From Sphingomonadales bacterium 32-65-25 (GTDB lineage Bacteria; Pseudomonadota; Alphaproteobacteria; Sphingomonadales; Sphingomonadaceae): a DNA stretch of 64,000 nt. The DNA lies in assembly GCA_002280855.1 (NCBI GenBank), contig NCEU01000007.1:372001-436000 (forward strand), written 5' to 3'. A program made the position numbers and the translations under genes. Shown here one piece after another: positions 26,513-37,281 of the stretch (position 1 is its first letter; each line of letters starts with the position of its first letter). The notes below the pieces were generated by a model that worked only from the letters and a program-made list of their open reading frames with translations, was not told where the DNA came from and ran no database searches.

Positions 26513-26550
26513 AACCCCGGCAGGCAGAGGGGCAAGCCTGCCGGGGTTTC
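26511..26550. terminator. Perfect 15-bp inverted repeat, bidirectional terminator
   Basis: GAAACCCCGGCAGGC (26511-26525) and GCCTGCCGGGGTTTC (26536-26550) are exact reverse complements around a 10-base loop. The A-rich and T-rich ends of the stem can serve as poly-U on either strand. It separates the rightward recN operon from the leftward small ORF and tetR. Confidence 0.75.
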
Positions 26551-26555
26551 GGCCA

Positions 26556-26663
26556 TCAGCGGTGGGCCAGCATCGGGTGGGGCGACACACCGGTTGTCGA
26601 TATGGCAACCGCCGTGACCGAGGCACCGATGAGGCTGGCCAGCGCCTGGGCAAGGAAACGCAT
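26556..26663 (-). CDS. Candidate 35-residue small protein
   Basis: A short frame on the minus strand (MRFLAQALASLIGASV... to a TGA at 26556-26558) with a hydrophobic N-terminal stretch of about 18 residues. An AGGTGGGG ribosome-binding site lies eight bases before the ATG. A promoter with an internal palindrome lies about 120 bases upstream, and a strong terminator follows six bases after the stop, so it has the setting of an independent gene. The product is not recognised and the frame could be spurious. Confidence 0.35.
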   Translation of the reverse strand: MRFLAQALASLIGASVTAVAISTTGVSPHPMLAHR

Positions 26664-26780
26664 GAACAACGCCCCACCTGTGCCGGCTGTCGCGGGCGCC
26701 CAAGGTGGGGAGGCACTCGCGACCCGGCGGCGTGCGGGTCCTGGGGGGATTGAGCGCGCAACCGGTGCCGGCTGTATTTG

Positions 26781-26808
26781 ATGATAATTACATTCGTGTA
26801 ATGTTCAA
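26781..26808 (-). promoter_or_regulatory. Promoter with a palindromic operator between -35 and -10
   Basis: On the minus strand TTGAAC (26803-26808) and TATCAT (26781-26786) are 16 bases apart. The spacer, 26787-26802, is itself an inverted repeat, ATTACA-4-TGTAAT on the plus strand. This is the geometry of a TetR-family repressed promoter. It lies just downstream of the tetR gene and points toward the small ORF at 26663. Confidence 0.5.
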
Positions 26809-26838
26809 GGGGCTGCGGCGAAAAGGCGTCGTGCCTCA

Positions 26839-27489
26839 TCAGGCGCGTGGCGCCAGCCCGTTGGTGATCAGGGCGTGGGCAGCCGCCGCGATTTCCTCGA
26901 CCGGGCGCGCATCGTCCCACACGCCGAACTTCAGGCCCAGGAACACGTTCATGCCCATGATCGCCCAGGCCCGCACCTGCCAATCGCCATCCGAAACCTC
27001 GCCGCGCCCGAAGGCCTGTTCCAGCGACGTGGCATAGCCATCGGCGACATCGACATAATGGCGGCGATAGGCATCCTCGGCGACGAAGGCGCTTTCATCG
27101 ATGATGCGATACAGCGCCTTGTGGGTGCGCACGAAATCCAGATAGGCGGAAAGGCCGGCACGTTCGCCGGCCAGCCGATCGGGTGCCGCCAGGATGAAGG
27201 GCACCACATGTTCGCGCACCTGCCGGCTCATGTCGGCCACCAGCGCGCGGAACACCGCCTCCTTGGAATCGAAATAGGTATAGAAACTGCCGATGGCGAC
27301 ACTGGCGCGCTGGGCGATGCGGGCGATGCTGCCTTCGTGATAGCCGCGCGCACCGAATTCCTCGGCAGCAGCGTCAAGGATCAGGCGCAGCGTCTTGCGG
27401 CCCCGTTCGGTGCGCGGCGTCTTGGCTGTCGCCAGCGCTTCTGATGGTTGTGGCGTTGCGGTCACAGGTCTGCCCAATCCTGTCTTCAT
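26839..27489 (-). CDS. TetR-family transcriptional regulator
   Basis: A 216-residue protein. Residues 30-75 carry the helix-turn-helix: ILDAAAEEFGARGY, then SIARIAQRASVAIGSFYTYF, then SKEAVFRAL. The remainder is a helical ligand-binding domain with no diagnostic ligand motif. The start MKTGLGRPVTATPQ at 27489 is preferred to an upstream in-frame start. The gene diverges from a TonB-dependent receptor 122 bases away, so it may control that receptor; the palindromic operator at 26787-26802 is a second candidate target. Confidence 0.88.
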   Translation of the reverse strand: MKTGLGRPVTATPQPSEALATAKTPRTERGRKTLRLILDAAAEEFGARGYHEGSIARIAQRASVAIGSFYTYFDSKEAVFRALVADMSRQVREHVVPFILAAPDRLAGERAGLSAYLDFVRTHKALYRIIDESAFVAEDAYRRHYVDVADGYATSLEQAFGRGEVSDGDWQVRAWAIMGMNVFLGLKFGVWDDARPVEEIAAAAHALITNGLAPRA

Positions 27490-27611
27490 CGCCGGGTCAA
27501 GCCGGCATTTGCGCGATCCAGAGTTGAATCCTGGTTCAGGTTTCAGTATTGCATCGCCAACAGTCACGCAAGACCGGCGCCAACCAGACGCCCGCTGTGG
27601 GGAGAATGCAC

Positions 27612-29909
27612 ATGATCGATACACCTTTCCGCCTCGCGTTGTTTGCCAGCGCCAGCCTGATCGCCGGCTTGCCGGCCGCCGCGCAAACCGCCGCCGCCGA
27701 TGCTGCAGTGACGAACGATGCCGAAATCATCGTTTCCGCCCGCCGCCGCGATGAACGGCTGATCGACGTGCCGGTGGCGGTCACGGCCTTCAACCAGGCC
27801 GATCTGCAGAAATATCAGGCGGTTGATCTTTCGGGCTTGCAGGCGGCCGCGCCCAACCTCAACCTGGTGCAGGGCCGCGGCTCGGCCGCCAGCGCCAACA
27901 TCTTCATCCGCGGCATCGGCCAGCCCGATGCACTGCAAACCTTCGATCCGGCCGTTGGCGTCTATGTCGATGGCGTTTACCTGTCGCGCATCCAGGGTGC
28001 GCTGCTCAACCTGTTCGACGTGGAGCGCATCGAAGTGCTGCGCGGGCCGCAGGGCACGTTGTACGGGAAGAACACCACCGGTGGTGCGCTCTCCATCGTT
28101 TCCCGCAAGCCGGATCTGGAGGTGGTGAAGGCCGCTGGGTCAGCGCTCTACGGCAGCTACAACCAGATCGTGCTGAACGGCTATGTCTCGGCCCCGCTGG
28201 TGGGTGACAAGCTGGCGCTCAGCCTGGCGGGCCAGTGGGACAAGCGTGACGGCCTCGTGACCGATCCGCGCACCGGCCGCGAATATAATGACCGCGACAG
28301 CCTGACGGTGCGCGGCATCCTGCGTGCGAAGCCGACCGAAGCGCTCGAAATTCTCGTTTCCGGCGATTACAACCGCCAGCGCAACGCGCTCACCCTGGGT
28401 TATGCCATCGCACCGCTGACCCAGACCGATTTCGCCACTGGCGCGCGCGTGCTGGTGCCGGCGGCCCCCTACGGCGCCTATGATTTCAAGGCTTCCACCA
28501 GCTTCCGCGGCGATGAAGGCCAGCGGCTGGATCATTATGGCCTGAACCTCACCGCCAACTGGTCGCTCAGCGACACCATCACGCTTTCGAGCATCACCAG
28601 CTGGCGCAAGCTGGATCCCGATCTGTTCATCGACATCGACGCCACCCAGGTTGAACTGGGCGATGTGTTCGTGGGCATCGATCAGCGCCAGTTCAGCCAG
28701 GAACTGCAGCTGAAATGGTCCGGCGATCTCTTCTCCGGCGTGGTTGGCCTGTTCTACCTGAATGAGAATATCCGTTCGCATCAGGAAGCCTATGCCGATG
28801 ATCTGTTTGCCTTCCTCGGCGGGCCGCTGACCTTCACGCGCTTCATCGATGATGAACAGAACACCAAGAGCTATGCCGCCTTCGGCCAGGCCAGCTACAA
28901 GCTGACCGATGCGCTCAGCCTTACCGCCGGCCTGCGCTACACCCATGAAGAGCGGCGCTATGACCGGGTGACGACCACCTCCTCGACGCTGGGCGCGCTC
29001 AACAATCTCACCTTCCGCTTCCCGGGCAGCCTGCCGGCGCCGTTCAATCTGGATAACCAGGTGGAATATGATGCCTGGACGCCGAGCGTGAACCTGGCGT
29101 GGAAGCCCGATGCCAACAGCCAGATCTATGTCTCGGCGTCGCGCGGCTTCAAGTCGGGCGGCTTCAACGGCCGCGCCAACGGCGTTGCCGATCTGACGCA
29201 GACGGTGAACGGCGTGCCCACCATCGTCACCACCTTCCGCCCCGAAACCGTGTGGACCTATGAAGGCGGCGCCAAGGGCAGCTTCCTCGATGGCCGCGTG
29301 TATCTGTCGGGCACGGTGTTCTACAGCGATTTCCGCGATTTCCAGGCGCGGGTGGGCGGCGGTTCGGTCGCGGCCTTCCCGGTGCTGAACGCCGGCCGGC
29401 TTTCGATCTGGGGTGTCGAGCTGGAAGCAGCGTTGAAGCCGACCAAATACTGGAACCTGCGGATGAACGCCGGTTATCTGAACGCGCGCTATGCCGAGTT
29501 CAACGATGGCCGCCGCGCGCCGGCGTTTAGCTGCAACCCGACGGGTGCCGAAGTGACGTGCCGCCCGGCCTTCGCGCCGCCGCTGACGCTGACGCTGGGC
29601 ACGGATTACCGTATCCCGGTGGGTGATGCCGGCAGCATCACGCTGGGCGGCGATGCGCGCTTTGTCGACAAGCATTTCCTGAGCATCGACAATCGGCCGG
29701 GGCTGGTGGAGCCAGGCTATTGGCTGGCCAACGCCTATGTGCGCTTCGATGCGCAAGGTGGCCGCTGGTATGTGCAGGGCGGCGTGAAGAACCTGGGTGA
29801 CCAGCGCTATCGCACCGACGGGCAGGAGTTCAGCTCGGTGGGCAATATCCAGACGGTTTACTATGGCGATCCGCGCACGTGGAACGTGATGGTCGGGTTC
29901 AAGTTCTAA
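27612..29909 (+). CDS. TonB-dependent outer-membrane receptor
   Basis: A 765-residue receptor. It has a signal peptide (cleavage near LPAAAQ), an N-terminal EIIVSARRRDERLIDVPVAV segment typical of sphingomonad receptors, a plug domain (FIRGIGQPDALQ, VDGVYLSRIQGAL, ERIEVLRGPQGTLYGKNT) and a 22-strand barrel ending in VMVGFKF with the C-terminal aromatic. It should import a ligand at the cost of proton-motive force; the ligand, a siderophore or an organic compound, is unknown. The ATG at 27612 has a GGGGAG ribosome-binding site; an in-frame ATG at 27606 is possible. It is divergent from tetR and followed by a strong terminator. Confidence 0.93.
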   Translation: MIDTPFRLALFASASLIAGLPAAAQTAAADAAVTNDAEIIVSARRRDERLIDVPVAVTAFNQADLQKYQAVDLSGLQAAAPNLNLVQGRGSAASANIFIRGIGQPDALQTFDPAVGVYVDGVYLSRIQGALLNLFDVERIEVLRGPQGTLYGKNTTGGALSIVSRKPDLEVVKAAGSALYGSYNQIVLNGYVSAPLVGDKLALSLAGQWDKRDGLVTDPRTGREYNDRDSLTVRGILRAKPTEALEILVSGDYNRQRNALTLGYAIAPLTQTDFATGARVLVPAAPYGAYDFKASTSFRGDEGQRLDHYGLNLTANWSLSDTITLSSITSWRKLDPDLFIDIDATQVELGDVFVGIDQRQFSQELQLKWSGDLFSGVVGLFYLNENIRSHQEAYADDLFAFLGGPLTFTRFIDDEQNTKSYAAFGQASYKLTDALSLTAGLRYTHEERRYDRVTTTSSTLGALNNLTFRFPGSLPAPFNLDNQVEYDAWTPSVNLAWKPDANSQIYVSASRGFKSGGFNGRANGVADLTQTVNGVPTIVTTFRPETVWTYEGGAKGSFLDGRVYLSGTVFYSDFRDFQARVGGGSVAAFPVLNAGRLSIWGVELEAALKPTKYWNLRMNAGYLNARYAEFNDGRRAPAFSCNPTGAEVTCRPAFAPPLTLTLGTDYRIPVGDAGSITLGGDARFVDKHFLSIDNRPGLVEPGYWLANAYVRFDAQGGRWYVQGGVKNLGDQRYRTDGQEFSSVGNIQTVYYGDPRTWNVMVGFKF

Positions 29910-32039
<2,130 letters not shown>

Positions 32040-32168
32040 TTAGATGTAATCCATGCGTTCAGTGCATGGCTGATGCCCGATCTGCTGCACTGCACAAAAC
32101 CGTGTGACAGTCTTATTACAGCTTTTGTCAGCCGGGAATTGGCCCGGCTCATCAACAGGAGCGTACCA

Positions 32169-32318
32169 ATGAAAGTCGTATCGACTGAATTTGAACCGCA
32201 GGTGCGCGCTGTTCCGGTTGCCGAAGTTCTGGCCCCGGTTCGCCCCCTGCCGATCCGCAAGCGTCGCATCATGCTGACGCCCGCTGCGGTCGAAGCCCGT
32301 CTGTTCCACGCGCTCTAA
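32169..32318 (+). CDS. Small hypothetical protein
   Basis: A 49-residue frame starting MKVVSTEFEPQVRAV and ending PAAVEARLFHAL. A good AGGAG ribosome-binding site lies seven bases before the ATG, and a hairpin follows the stop. It is cytosolic by composition, with a basic RKRRIML stretch in the middle. The product is not recognised. A 7-base-pair hairpin (AGCCGGG...CCCGGCT) lies just upstream of the ribosome-binding site. Confidence 0.55.
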   Translation: MKVVSTEFEPQVRAVPVAEVLAPVRPLPIRKRRIMLTPAAVEARLFHAL

Positions 32319-32334
32319 GGCGCGTTGAACAGGC

Positions 32335-32352
32335 GCAAGCCGTTAGGCTTGC
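32335..32352. terminator. Convergent hairpin between the small gene and prmA
   Basis: GCAAGCC (32335-32341) and GGCTTGC (32346-32352) pair over a 4-base loop, overlapping the 3' end of prmA. It may terminate both convergent transcripts; the downstream sequence ACCTCTTTCTT is moderately T-rich on the plus strand. Confidence 0.5.
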
Positions 32353-33239
32353 ACCTCTTTCTTCGTCAGAACCAGGCAGGGCCACTCCGCCCTGCGGTCC
32401 ATCGGCCACGCCGGCACCAACCCGTGCCGGCGATAGGCGTTGGCGACGGCGCGTTGCTGGTGGTGGAGAAGCCCCGCCATCACCAGCACACCGCCGGGCG
32501 CAATCACACCCGCCATATCTCGCGCCAGCGCGATCAGCGGCGGCGCCAAGATGTTGGCCAGCACCAGATCATAGGGCGCGCGGTTGCGCAGCGCCGGGGC
32601 GGCAAGCCCTGGGCAAACCGCCAGAGCCATGCGCCCTGCACATGCACCTGCGACAAAATGGTTCAGCGCCAGATTTTCCGCCGCCACGTCGATGGCGATC
32701 GGATCGATATCGCTGGCAACGGCGCGTGCGCTGCGATTGGCCTGCAGGGCCGCCATGGCCAGCACACCGGTGCCGGTGCCGATATCGGCGATGTTCTGGA
32801 AATCACGGATCTTTTTCAGTCGCGCAATCGCCGCCATGCAGCCATGCGTGGTGGCGTGCTGGCCGGTGCCGAAGGCCAGGCCGGCTTCGATGCGGAAGGC
32901 CCAATCGCCGATGCGCACCGCATCGGCATGATCGGCGGTGTGGATGATGAAGCGCCCGGCCCGCACCGGGGCCAGGTCGCGCTGCGACATGGTGGTCCAG
33001 TCGGCTTCCGGCAGCTCTTCCAGCACCGGGTTGGCGGCAGATTCGAACAGACCGACAATCAGATCGACCGACGTGGCATCCGGTTGATCAGCGAAATAGG
33101 CGGTCAAGACCCAGTCATCGGGTTTGGACGGATCGGGCTCCTCGACATTGAGCGTTGGTGGCTCGTCCATCAACTCGAACAGGTCGGGCAGGGACTCGGC
33201 TTCAGCGCGGTTCACCGCGAAACGCAGCGCCCAGCTCAT
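32343..33239 (-). CDS. prmA: Ribosomal protein L11 methyltransferase family enzyme
   Basis: A 298-residue class I SAM methyltransferase. Signature segments are GLAFGTGQHATTHGC, the SAM-binding IADIGTGTGVLAMAAL, the acidic SDIDPIAIDVA and the catalytic-region motif LVLANILAPPLI. It trimethylates L11 in the model organism. The start codon overlaps the hisZ stop by four bases (ATGA on the minus strand), so the two genes are coupled. Confidence 0.92.
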   Translation of the reverse strand: MSWALRFAVNRAEAESLPDLFELMDEPPTLNVEEPDPSKPDDWVLTAYFADQPDATSVDLIVGLFESAANPVLEELPEADWTTMSQRDLAPVRAGRFIIHTADHADAVRIGDWAFRIEAGLAFGTGQHATTHGCMAAIARLKKIRDFQNIADIGTGTGVLAMAALQANRSARAVASDIDPIAIDVAAENLALNHFVAGACAGRMALAVCPGLAAPALRNRAPYDLVLANILAPPLIALARDMAGVIAPGGVLVMAGLLHHQQRAVANAYRRHGLVPAWPMDRRAEWPCLVLTKKEVQA

Positions 33240-34333
33240 GCGGGCCGCACCGCGCCGTCGGCAAATATGTGGCTACAATTCAGGGCCTTGGCCTCTGCAC
33301 CCGCTTCCAGCGCCGCCACCGTGATCCAGCCCTGCTGGCGCAATTCGGCCCCGATATCGGCCGAGGTGCCTACTGGCAGCAGCACGCGGGTGCGGGCTTC
33401 CTGGCCCAGACCGAGATCGACCAGCCCATCGACATAGAGCGAGAAACCGATCGCGGCTTCCTGCCGGCCATCGGCGTGCGCGACTGTGTAGGCGCCGCCG
33501 CGGCCGACTTCGGCCATCAGGCCGGCGCCGAACAGCGAGAAGCCCAGCCAGGTCTGATATTCAAAGCCGTGGCGCTCGGTGGGGTCGAGTGTCACGGAGA
33601 CGCCGTTCATGCCATCAGCCAGCGCGGCAATCGCATCCAGTCGCGCCAGCACAGCATTGGGCAGATCAAGCTGCTTCAGCGCCGCCAGCGCCGCGTTGAC
33701 CGGGCCGGCAGCGGCAATCAGCGGCACGAACTGATCGGCACTGGCGGCGCGCAGGGCGCCGACATCCTTGCCGTCCAGCCACGCCTGCACGTCGCTCAGC
33801 GATGCCCGGCCCAGCGACCAGCCGGCGGCGGCGAGATCGGCAACCAGAGTGGGCATGGTGAGATCGACGGAAAGCCCGGTGAGGCCCGTGGCGGTGAGCG
33901 CCTCCACGGCGACGGCCAGCACTTCGGCGGCGGCGGCGGGGCTGTCGCTGCCGATCAGTTCGGCGCCCGCCTGGGTGCGTTCGCGTTCTGGCGAAAGCTG
34001 GTCACCGCGCACGCGCGCCACTTGCCCGGCATACATCAGCCGCAGCGGGCGCGCCTGCCCGGCAAGGCGGGTGACGGCGATGCGGCCAACCTGGCCGGTG
34101 ATGTCGGACCGCAGCGCCAGCGTCATCTGGCTGACCGGATCGGTGAAGCGCAGGCGTTCGCGGCTGCTGCCACTGGCCAGGCTGGCTTCATATTCGATCA
34201 GCGGTGGAGCCACCCGTTCATAGCCATGGGCGGCGCACACATCGGTGAGGGTGCGCACCAGGCTGGCAAGGGCTTGGGCTTGCGGCGGCAGCCGATCGCG
34301 CAACCCTTCGGGTAGGAGGCCGAAACTTGTCAT
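33236..34333 (-). CDS. hisZ: ATP phosphoribosyltransferase regulatory subunit
   Basis: A 365-residue histidyl-tRNA-synthetase paralogue: GLLPEGLRDRLPP at the start, then the class II core segments ERVAPPLIEYEASL, FTDPVSQMTLALRSDITGQVGRIA and RLMYAGQVARVRG. It lacks the C-terminal anticodon-binding domain, which separates HisZ from HisRS. HisZ activates a short-form HisG (not in this window) in the first step of histidine synthesis. The start at 34333 (MTSFGLLPEG) has a GGGG ribosome-binding site and fits the family better than the ATG 12 codons upstream. Confidence 0.9.
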   Translation of the reverse strand: MTSFGLLPEGLRDRLPPQAQALASLVRTLTDVCAAHGYERVAPPLIEYEASLASGSSRERLRFTDPVSQMTLALRSDITGQVGRIAVTRLAGQARPLRLMYAGQVARVRGDQLSPERERTQAGAELIGSDSPAAAAEVLAVAVEALTATGLTGLSVDLTMPTLVADLAAAGWSLGRASLSDVQAWLDGKDVGALRAASADQFVPLIAAAGPVNAALAALKQLDLPNAVLARLDAIAALADGMNGVSVTLDPTERHGFEYQTWLGFSLFGAGLMAEVGRGGAYTVAHADGRQEAAIGFSLYVDGLVDLGLGQEARTRVLLPVGTSADIGAELRQQGWITVAALEAGAEAKALNCSHIFADGAVRPA

Positions 34334-34353
34334 GGGGAGGCGGTTAGCGGCAA

Positions 34354-34384
34354 GCGGGGAGGGCAGCAAGCGCTTCCTCCCCGC
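34354..34384 (-). terminator. Hairpin between serA and hisZ
   Basis: GCGGGGAGG (34354-34362) pairs with CCTCCCCGC (34376-34384) around a 13-base loop. It begins six bases after the serA stop. There is no T-run, so read-through to hisZ is possible. Confidence 0.45.
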
Positions 34385-34390
34385 CAGCCA

Positions 34391-35971
34391 TCACACGAAG
34401 CGCAGGGCGCTGGCCACCTTCACGCCGGGCAGGGCGCGGATGGTGGTGAGCAGCGCGTTGGGGATGGCGTTGTCGACGGAGAGCAGCAGCACGGCCTCGT
34501 CACCGGCATCGCGGCGGCCGAGGTGGAAGGTGCCGATGTTGACGTCGCTGCCGCCCAGCGCGGTGCCGAGGCGGCCGATGAAGCCCGGCTTGTCCTCGTT
34601 GACGATGTACAGCATGTCGCCGGCGAGATCGGCTTCGACGGTGATGCCGAAAATCTCGGTGAGGCGCGGTTTGCTGTTTCCGAACAAGGTGCCCGCAACT
34701 GTTCGCGGGCCACTGGCGGTCATCACCGTCACGCGCAGCAGCGTGTGATAATCGGTTTCGCGATCGTGGCGCACTTCGGCGATCTCGATCTCGCGCTCGC
34801 GCGCCAGATAGGGCGCATTGACCATGTTGACCGTGTCGCTGTGCGTGCGCATCAGGCCGGCGAGCACCGCCGCCGTGATCGGCTTCAGGTTCAGTTGGGC
34901 GGCGGCGCCTTCCACTTCGACGCGGACCGATTTGATGCCTTCGTTGTCGAGCTGGCCAACCAGGCTGCCAAGCCGTTCGGCCAGCGCCATGTAGGGCTTG
35001 AGGCGCGGGGCTTCTTCGGCGCTGAGCGACGGCATGTTGAGCGCATTGGTGACGCCGCCAGTTAGCAGGAAATCGCTGAGTTGCTCCGCCACCTGGATGG
35101 CGACGTTGACCTGGGCTTCGTCGGTCGACGCGCCAAGGTGCGGGGTGGAGACGAAGTTGGGCGTGCCGAACAGCGGCGAGGCCTTGGCCGGTTCTTCAAC
35201 GAACACATCGAGCGCGGCGCCGGCGATGTGGCCGGAATCGAGCAGTTCCTTGAGGGCCACTTCGTCGATCAGGCCGCCGCGGGCGCAATTGACGATGCGG
35301 ATGCCCGGCTTGCACTTCAGCAGATTTTCGCGGCTGAGGATGTTGCGCGTGCTGTCGGTGAGCGGCGTGTGCAGGCTGATGAAATCGGCGCCGGCCAGCA
35401 GTTCATCCAGCATCACCTTGGTCACGCCCATATGCTCGGCGCGTTCCGGCGTGAGGAAGGGATCGAAGGCAATCACCTTCATCTTCAGGCCCAATGCACG
35501 ATCAGCGACGATGCTGCCGATGTTGCCGGCACCGATCAGGCCCAGCGTCTTGGCTGTCACTTCCACGCCCATGAAGCGGTTCTTTTCCCACTTGCCGGCC
35601 TGGGTGGAGGCGTCAGCTTCGGGCAGCTGGCGGGCCAGCGCGAACATCAGGGCGATGGCGTGTTCGGCGGTGGTGATCGAGTTGCCGAACGGCGTGTTCA
35701 TCACGACGACGCCGAGCGCGGAGGCGGCCGGGATATCGACATTGTCCACCCCGATGCCGGCGCGGCCCACCACCTTCAGATTGGTGGCGGCGGCGAGCAC
35801 TTCCTTGGTGACCTTGGTGGAGGAACGGATGGCGAGGCCGTCATAATTGCCGATGATCTTGATCAGCTCGTCCTTCGACAGGCCGGTGATTTCGTCCACT
35901 TCGATGCCGCGAGCGCGGAAGATTTCGGCGGCCTTGGGGGACATTTGATCGGAAATGAGGACTTTGGGCAT
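34391..35971 (-). CDS. serA: D-3-phosphoglycerate dehydrogenase
   Basis: A 526-residue long-form enzyme with the 2-hydroxyacid dehydrogenase core (GRAGIGVDNVDI, NAD motif LGLIGAGNIGSIV, catalytic HLGAST segment), an intervening ASB domain (about residues 320-450) and a C-terminal ACT domain (ADLAGDMLYIVNEDKPGFIGRLG to the end). It converts 3-phosphoglycerate to 3-phosphohydroxypyruvate, the first step of serine synthesis. The ACT domain suggests feedback control by serine. It is 66 bases downstream of serC in the same direction, so a serC-serA operon is likely. Confidence 0.96.
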   Translation of the reverse strand: MPKVLISDQMSPKAAEIFRARGIEVDEITGLSKDELIKIIGNYDGLAIRSSTKVTKEVLAAATNLKVVGRAGIGVDNVDIPAASALGVVVMNTPFGNSITTAEHAIALMFALARQLPEADASTQAGKWEKNRFMGVEVTAKTLGLIGAGNIGSIVADRALGLKMKVIAFDPFLTPERAEHMGVTKVMLDELLAGADFISLHTPLTDSTRNILSRENLLKCKPGIRIVNCARGGLIDEVALKELLDSGHIAGAALDVFVEEPAKASPLFGTPNFVSTPHLGASTDEAQVNVAIQVAEQLSDFLLTGGVTNALNMPSLSAEEAPRLKPYMALAERLGSLVGQLDNEGIKSVRVEVEGAAAQLNLKPITAAVLAGLMRTHSDTVNMVNAPYLAREREIEIAEVRHDRETDYHTLLRVTVMTASGPRTVAGTLFGNSKPRLTEIFGITVEADLAGDMLYIVNEDKPGFIGRLGTALGGSDVNIGTFHLGRRDAGDEAVLLLSVDNAIPNALLTTIRALPGVKVASALRFV

Positions 35972-36037
35972 GGGTTTTGCTCCGGGAATAGGGGGCCGGC
36001 CTCTGGGCCGGGAAGGGGCGGAAGGGACGGCAGCCGC

Positions 36038-37162
36038 TCAGGCCGCCGTCACCTCGGCATGGGCCCAATCGAGCCAGTGGGTCAGCGCGACCACGTCAGC
36101 GGTGTCGACGGTGGCGCCGCACCAGATGCGCAGGCCGGCCGGGGCGTCGCGATAGGCGCCGATATCATAGGCGGCCTTCTCCTTTTCGAGGAGGCTGACG
36201 ATCGCCTTCACCTGCTCTTCGGTCAGGCCGGGCAGGACGAGGCACACCGACGTGTTGGAGCGCGAGGTGGCATCCTTGGCGAGATGTTCGACCCACGGGC
36301 GCGACTGCACCCAGGCGTCGAGCGCGGCAGCGTTGGCATTGGCGCGGGCCTTCAGGGCTTCCAAGCCGCCCAAGCCATCGGCCCATTCCAGCGCGTCGAT
36401 ATAATCTTCGACGGCCAGCATGGAGGGCGTGTTGATGGTTTCGCCAACGAAGATGCCTTCGGTCAGCTTGCCCTTGGAAACCAGGCGGAAGATCTTGGGC
36501 AGCGGCCAGGCCGGGGTGTAGCTTTCCAGCCGCTCGACAGCACGCGGGCCGAGGATGAGCATGCCATGGCCGCCTTCGCCGCCCAGCACCTTCTGCCAGC
36601 TGTAGGTGAGCACATCGACCTTGTCCCAATCGACGTCCTGCGCAAACACGGCGGAGGTGGCATCGGCGAAGGTCAGGCCTTCACGGTCTGCAGGTACCCA
36701 ATCGTAATTGGGGACGCGCACGCCGGACGTGGTGCCGTTGGCGGTGAACAGCACGTCGGTGTTGAAATCGACAGCGGCCAGATCGGGCAACTCGCCATAA
36801 GGCGCGGTGATGATGGTCGGGTTGAGCTTGAGCTGCTTGGCGGCATCGGTCACCCAGCCTTCGCCGAAGCTTTCCCAGGCGATGGCCGTGACCGGGCGGG
36901 CGCCCAGCATCGTCCACATCGCCAGTTCATAGGCGCCGGTGTCGCTGGCCGGCACGATGCCGATGCGGTGCGTGTCGGGGATGCCGAGCAGCTTGCGGGT
37001 CAAGTCGATGGCGTGCTTCAGGCGCGCCTTGCCGAGCTTGGACCGATGCGAGCGGCCGAGCGATTCGATTGCGAGATCTTGGGGGTTCCATCCCGGGCGC
37101 TTGGCGCAGGGACCGGACGAGAAGTGGGGGCGCGCCGGAAGCGCGGTCGGTTTGGCAGTCAT
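36038..37162 (-). CDS. serC: Phosphoserine aminotransferase
   Basis: A 374-residue PLP-dependent aminotransferase of the alphaproteobacterial SerC type ([14 protein letters not shown] at the N-terminus). The Schiff-base Lys191 is in [15 protein letters not shown], and phosphate-binding positions lie in ASDTGAYE and [11 protein letters not shown]. It converts phosphohydroxypyruvate and glutamate to phosphoserine. It lies upstream of serA, the enzyme that supplies its substrate. Confidence 0.96.
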   Translation of the reverse strand: MTAKPTALPARPHFSSGPCAKRPGWNPQDLAIESLGRSHRSKLGKARLKHAIDLTRKLLGIPDTHRIGIVPASDTGAYELAMWTMLGARPVTAIAWESFGEGWVTDAAKQLKLNPTIITAPYGELPDLAAVDFNTDVLFTANGTTSGVRVPNYDWVPADREGLTFADATSAVFAQDVDWDKVDVLTYSWQKVLGGEGGHGMLILGPRAVERLESYTPAWPLPKIFRLVSKGKLTEGIFVGETINTPSMLAVEDYIDALEWADGLGGLEALKARANANAAALDAWVQSRPWVEHLAKDATSRSNTSVCLVLPGLTEEQVKAIVSLLEKEKAAYDIGAYRDAPAGLRIWCGATVDTADVVALTHWLDWAHAEVTAA

Positions 37163-37263
37163 GTTCTCTCCTCACAGAGAGCGCGCGCCGCGTTGGGACG
37201 GCGTGGCCCGCCGCCGGGGATAGGGCTTTGGGCCGTGGGGTCAAGCGGTTTCGGCTTTACCGT

Positions 37264-37281
37264 GAGCGGGAGTGCCCGCTC
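37264..37281 (-). terminator. Hairpin after the beta-lactamase gene
   Basis: GAGCGGG (37264-37270) and CCCGCTC (37275-37281) form a 7-base-pair stem with a 4-base loop directly adjoining the bla stop codon. No U-tract follows. It lies in the 119-base gap before serC, which otherwise shows nothing else clear. Confidence 0.4.
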
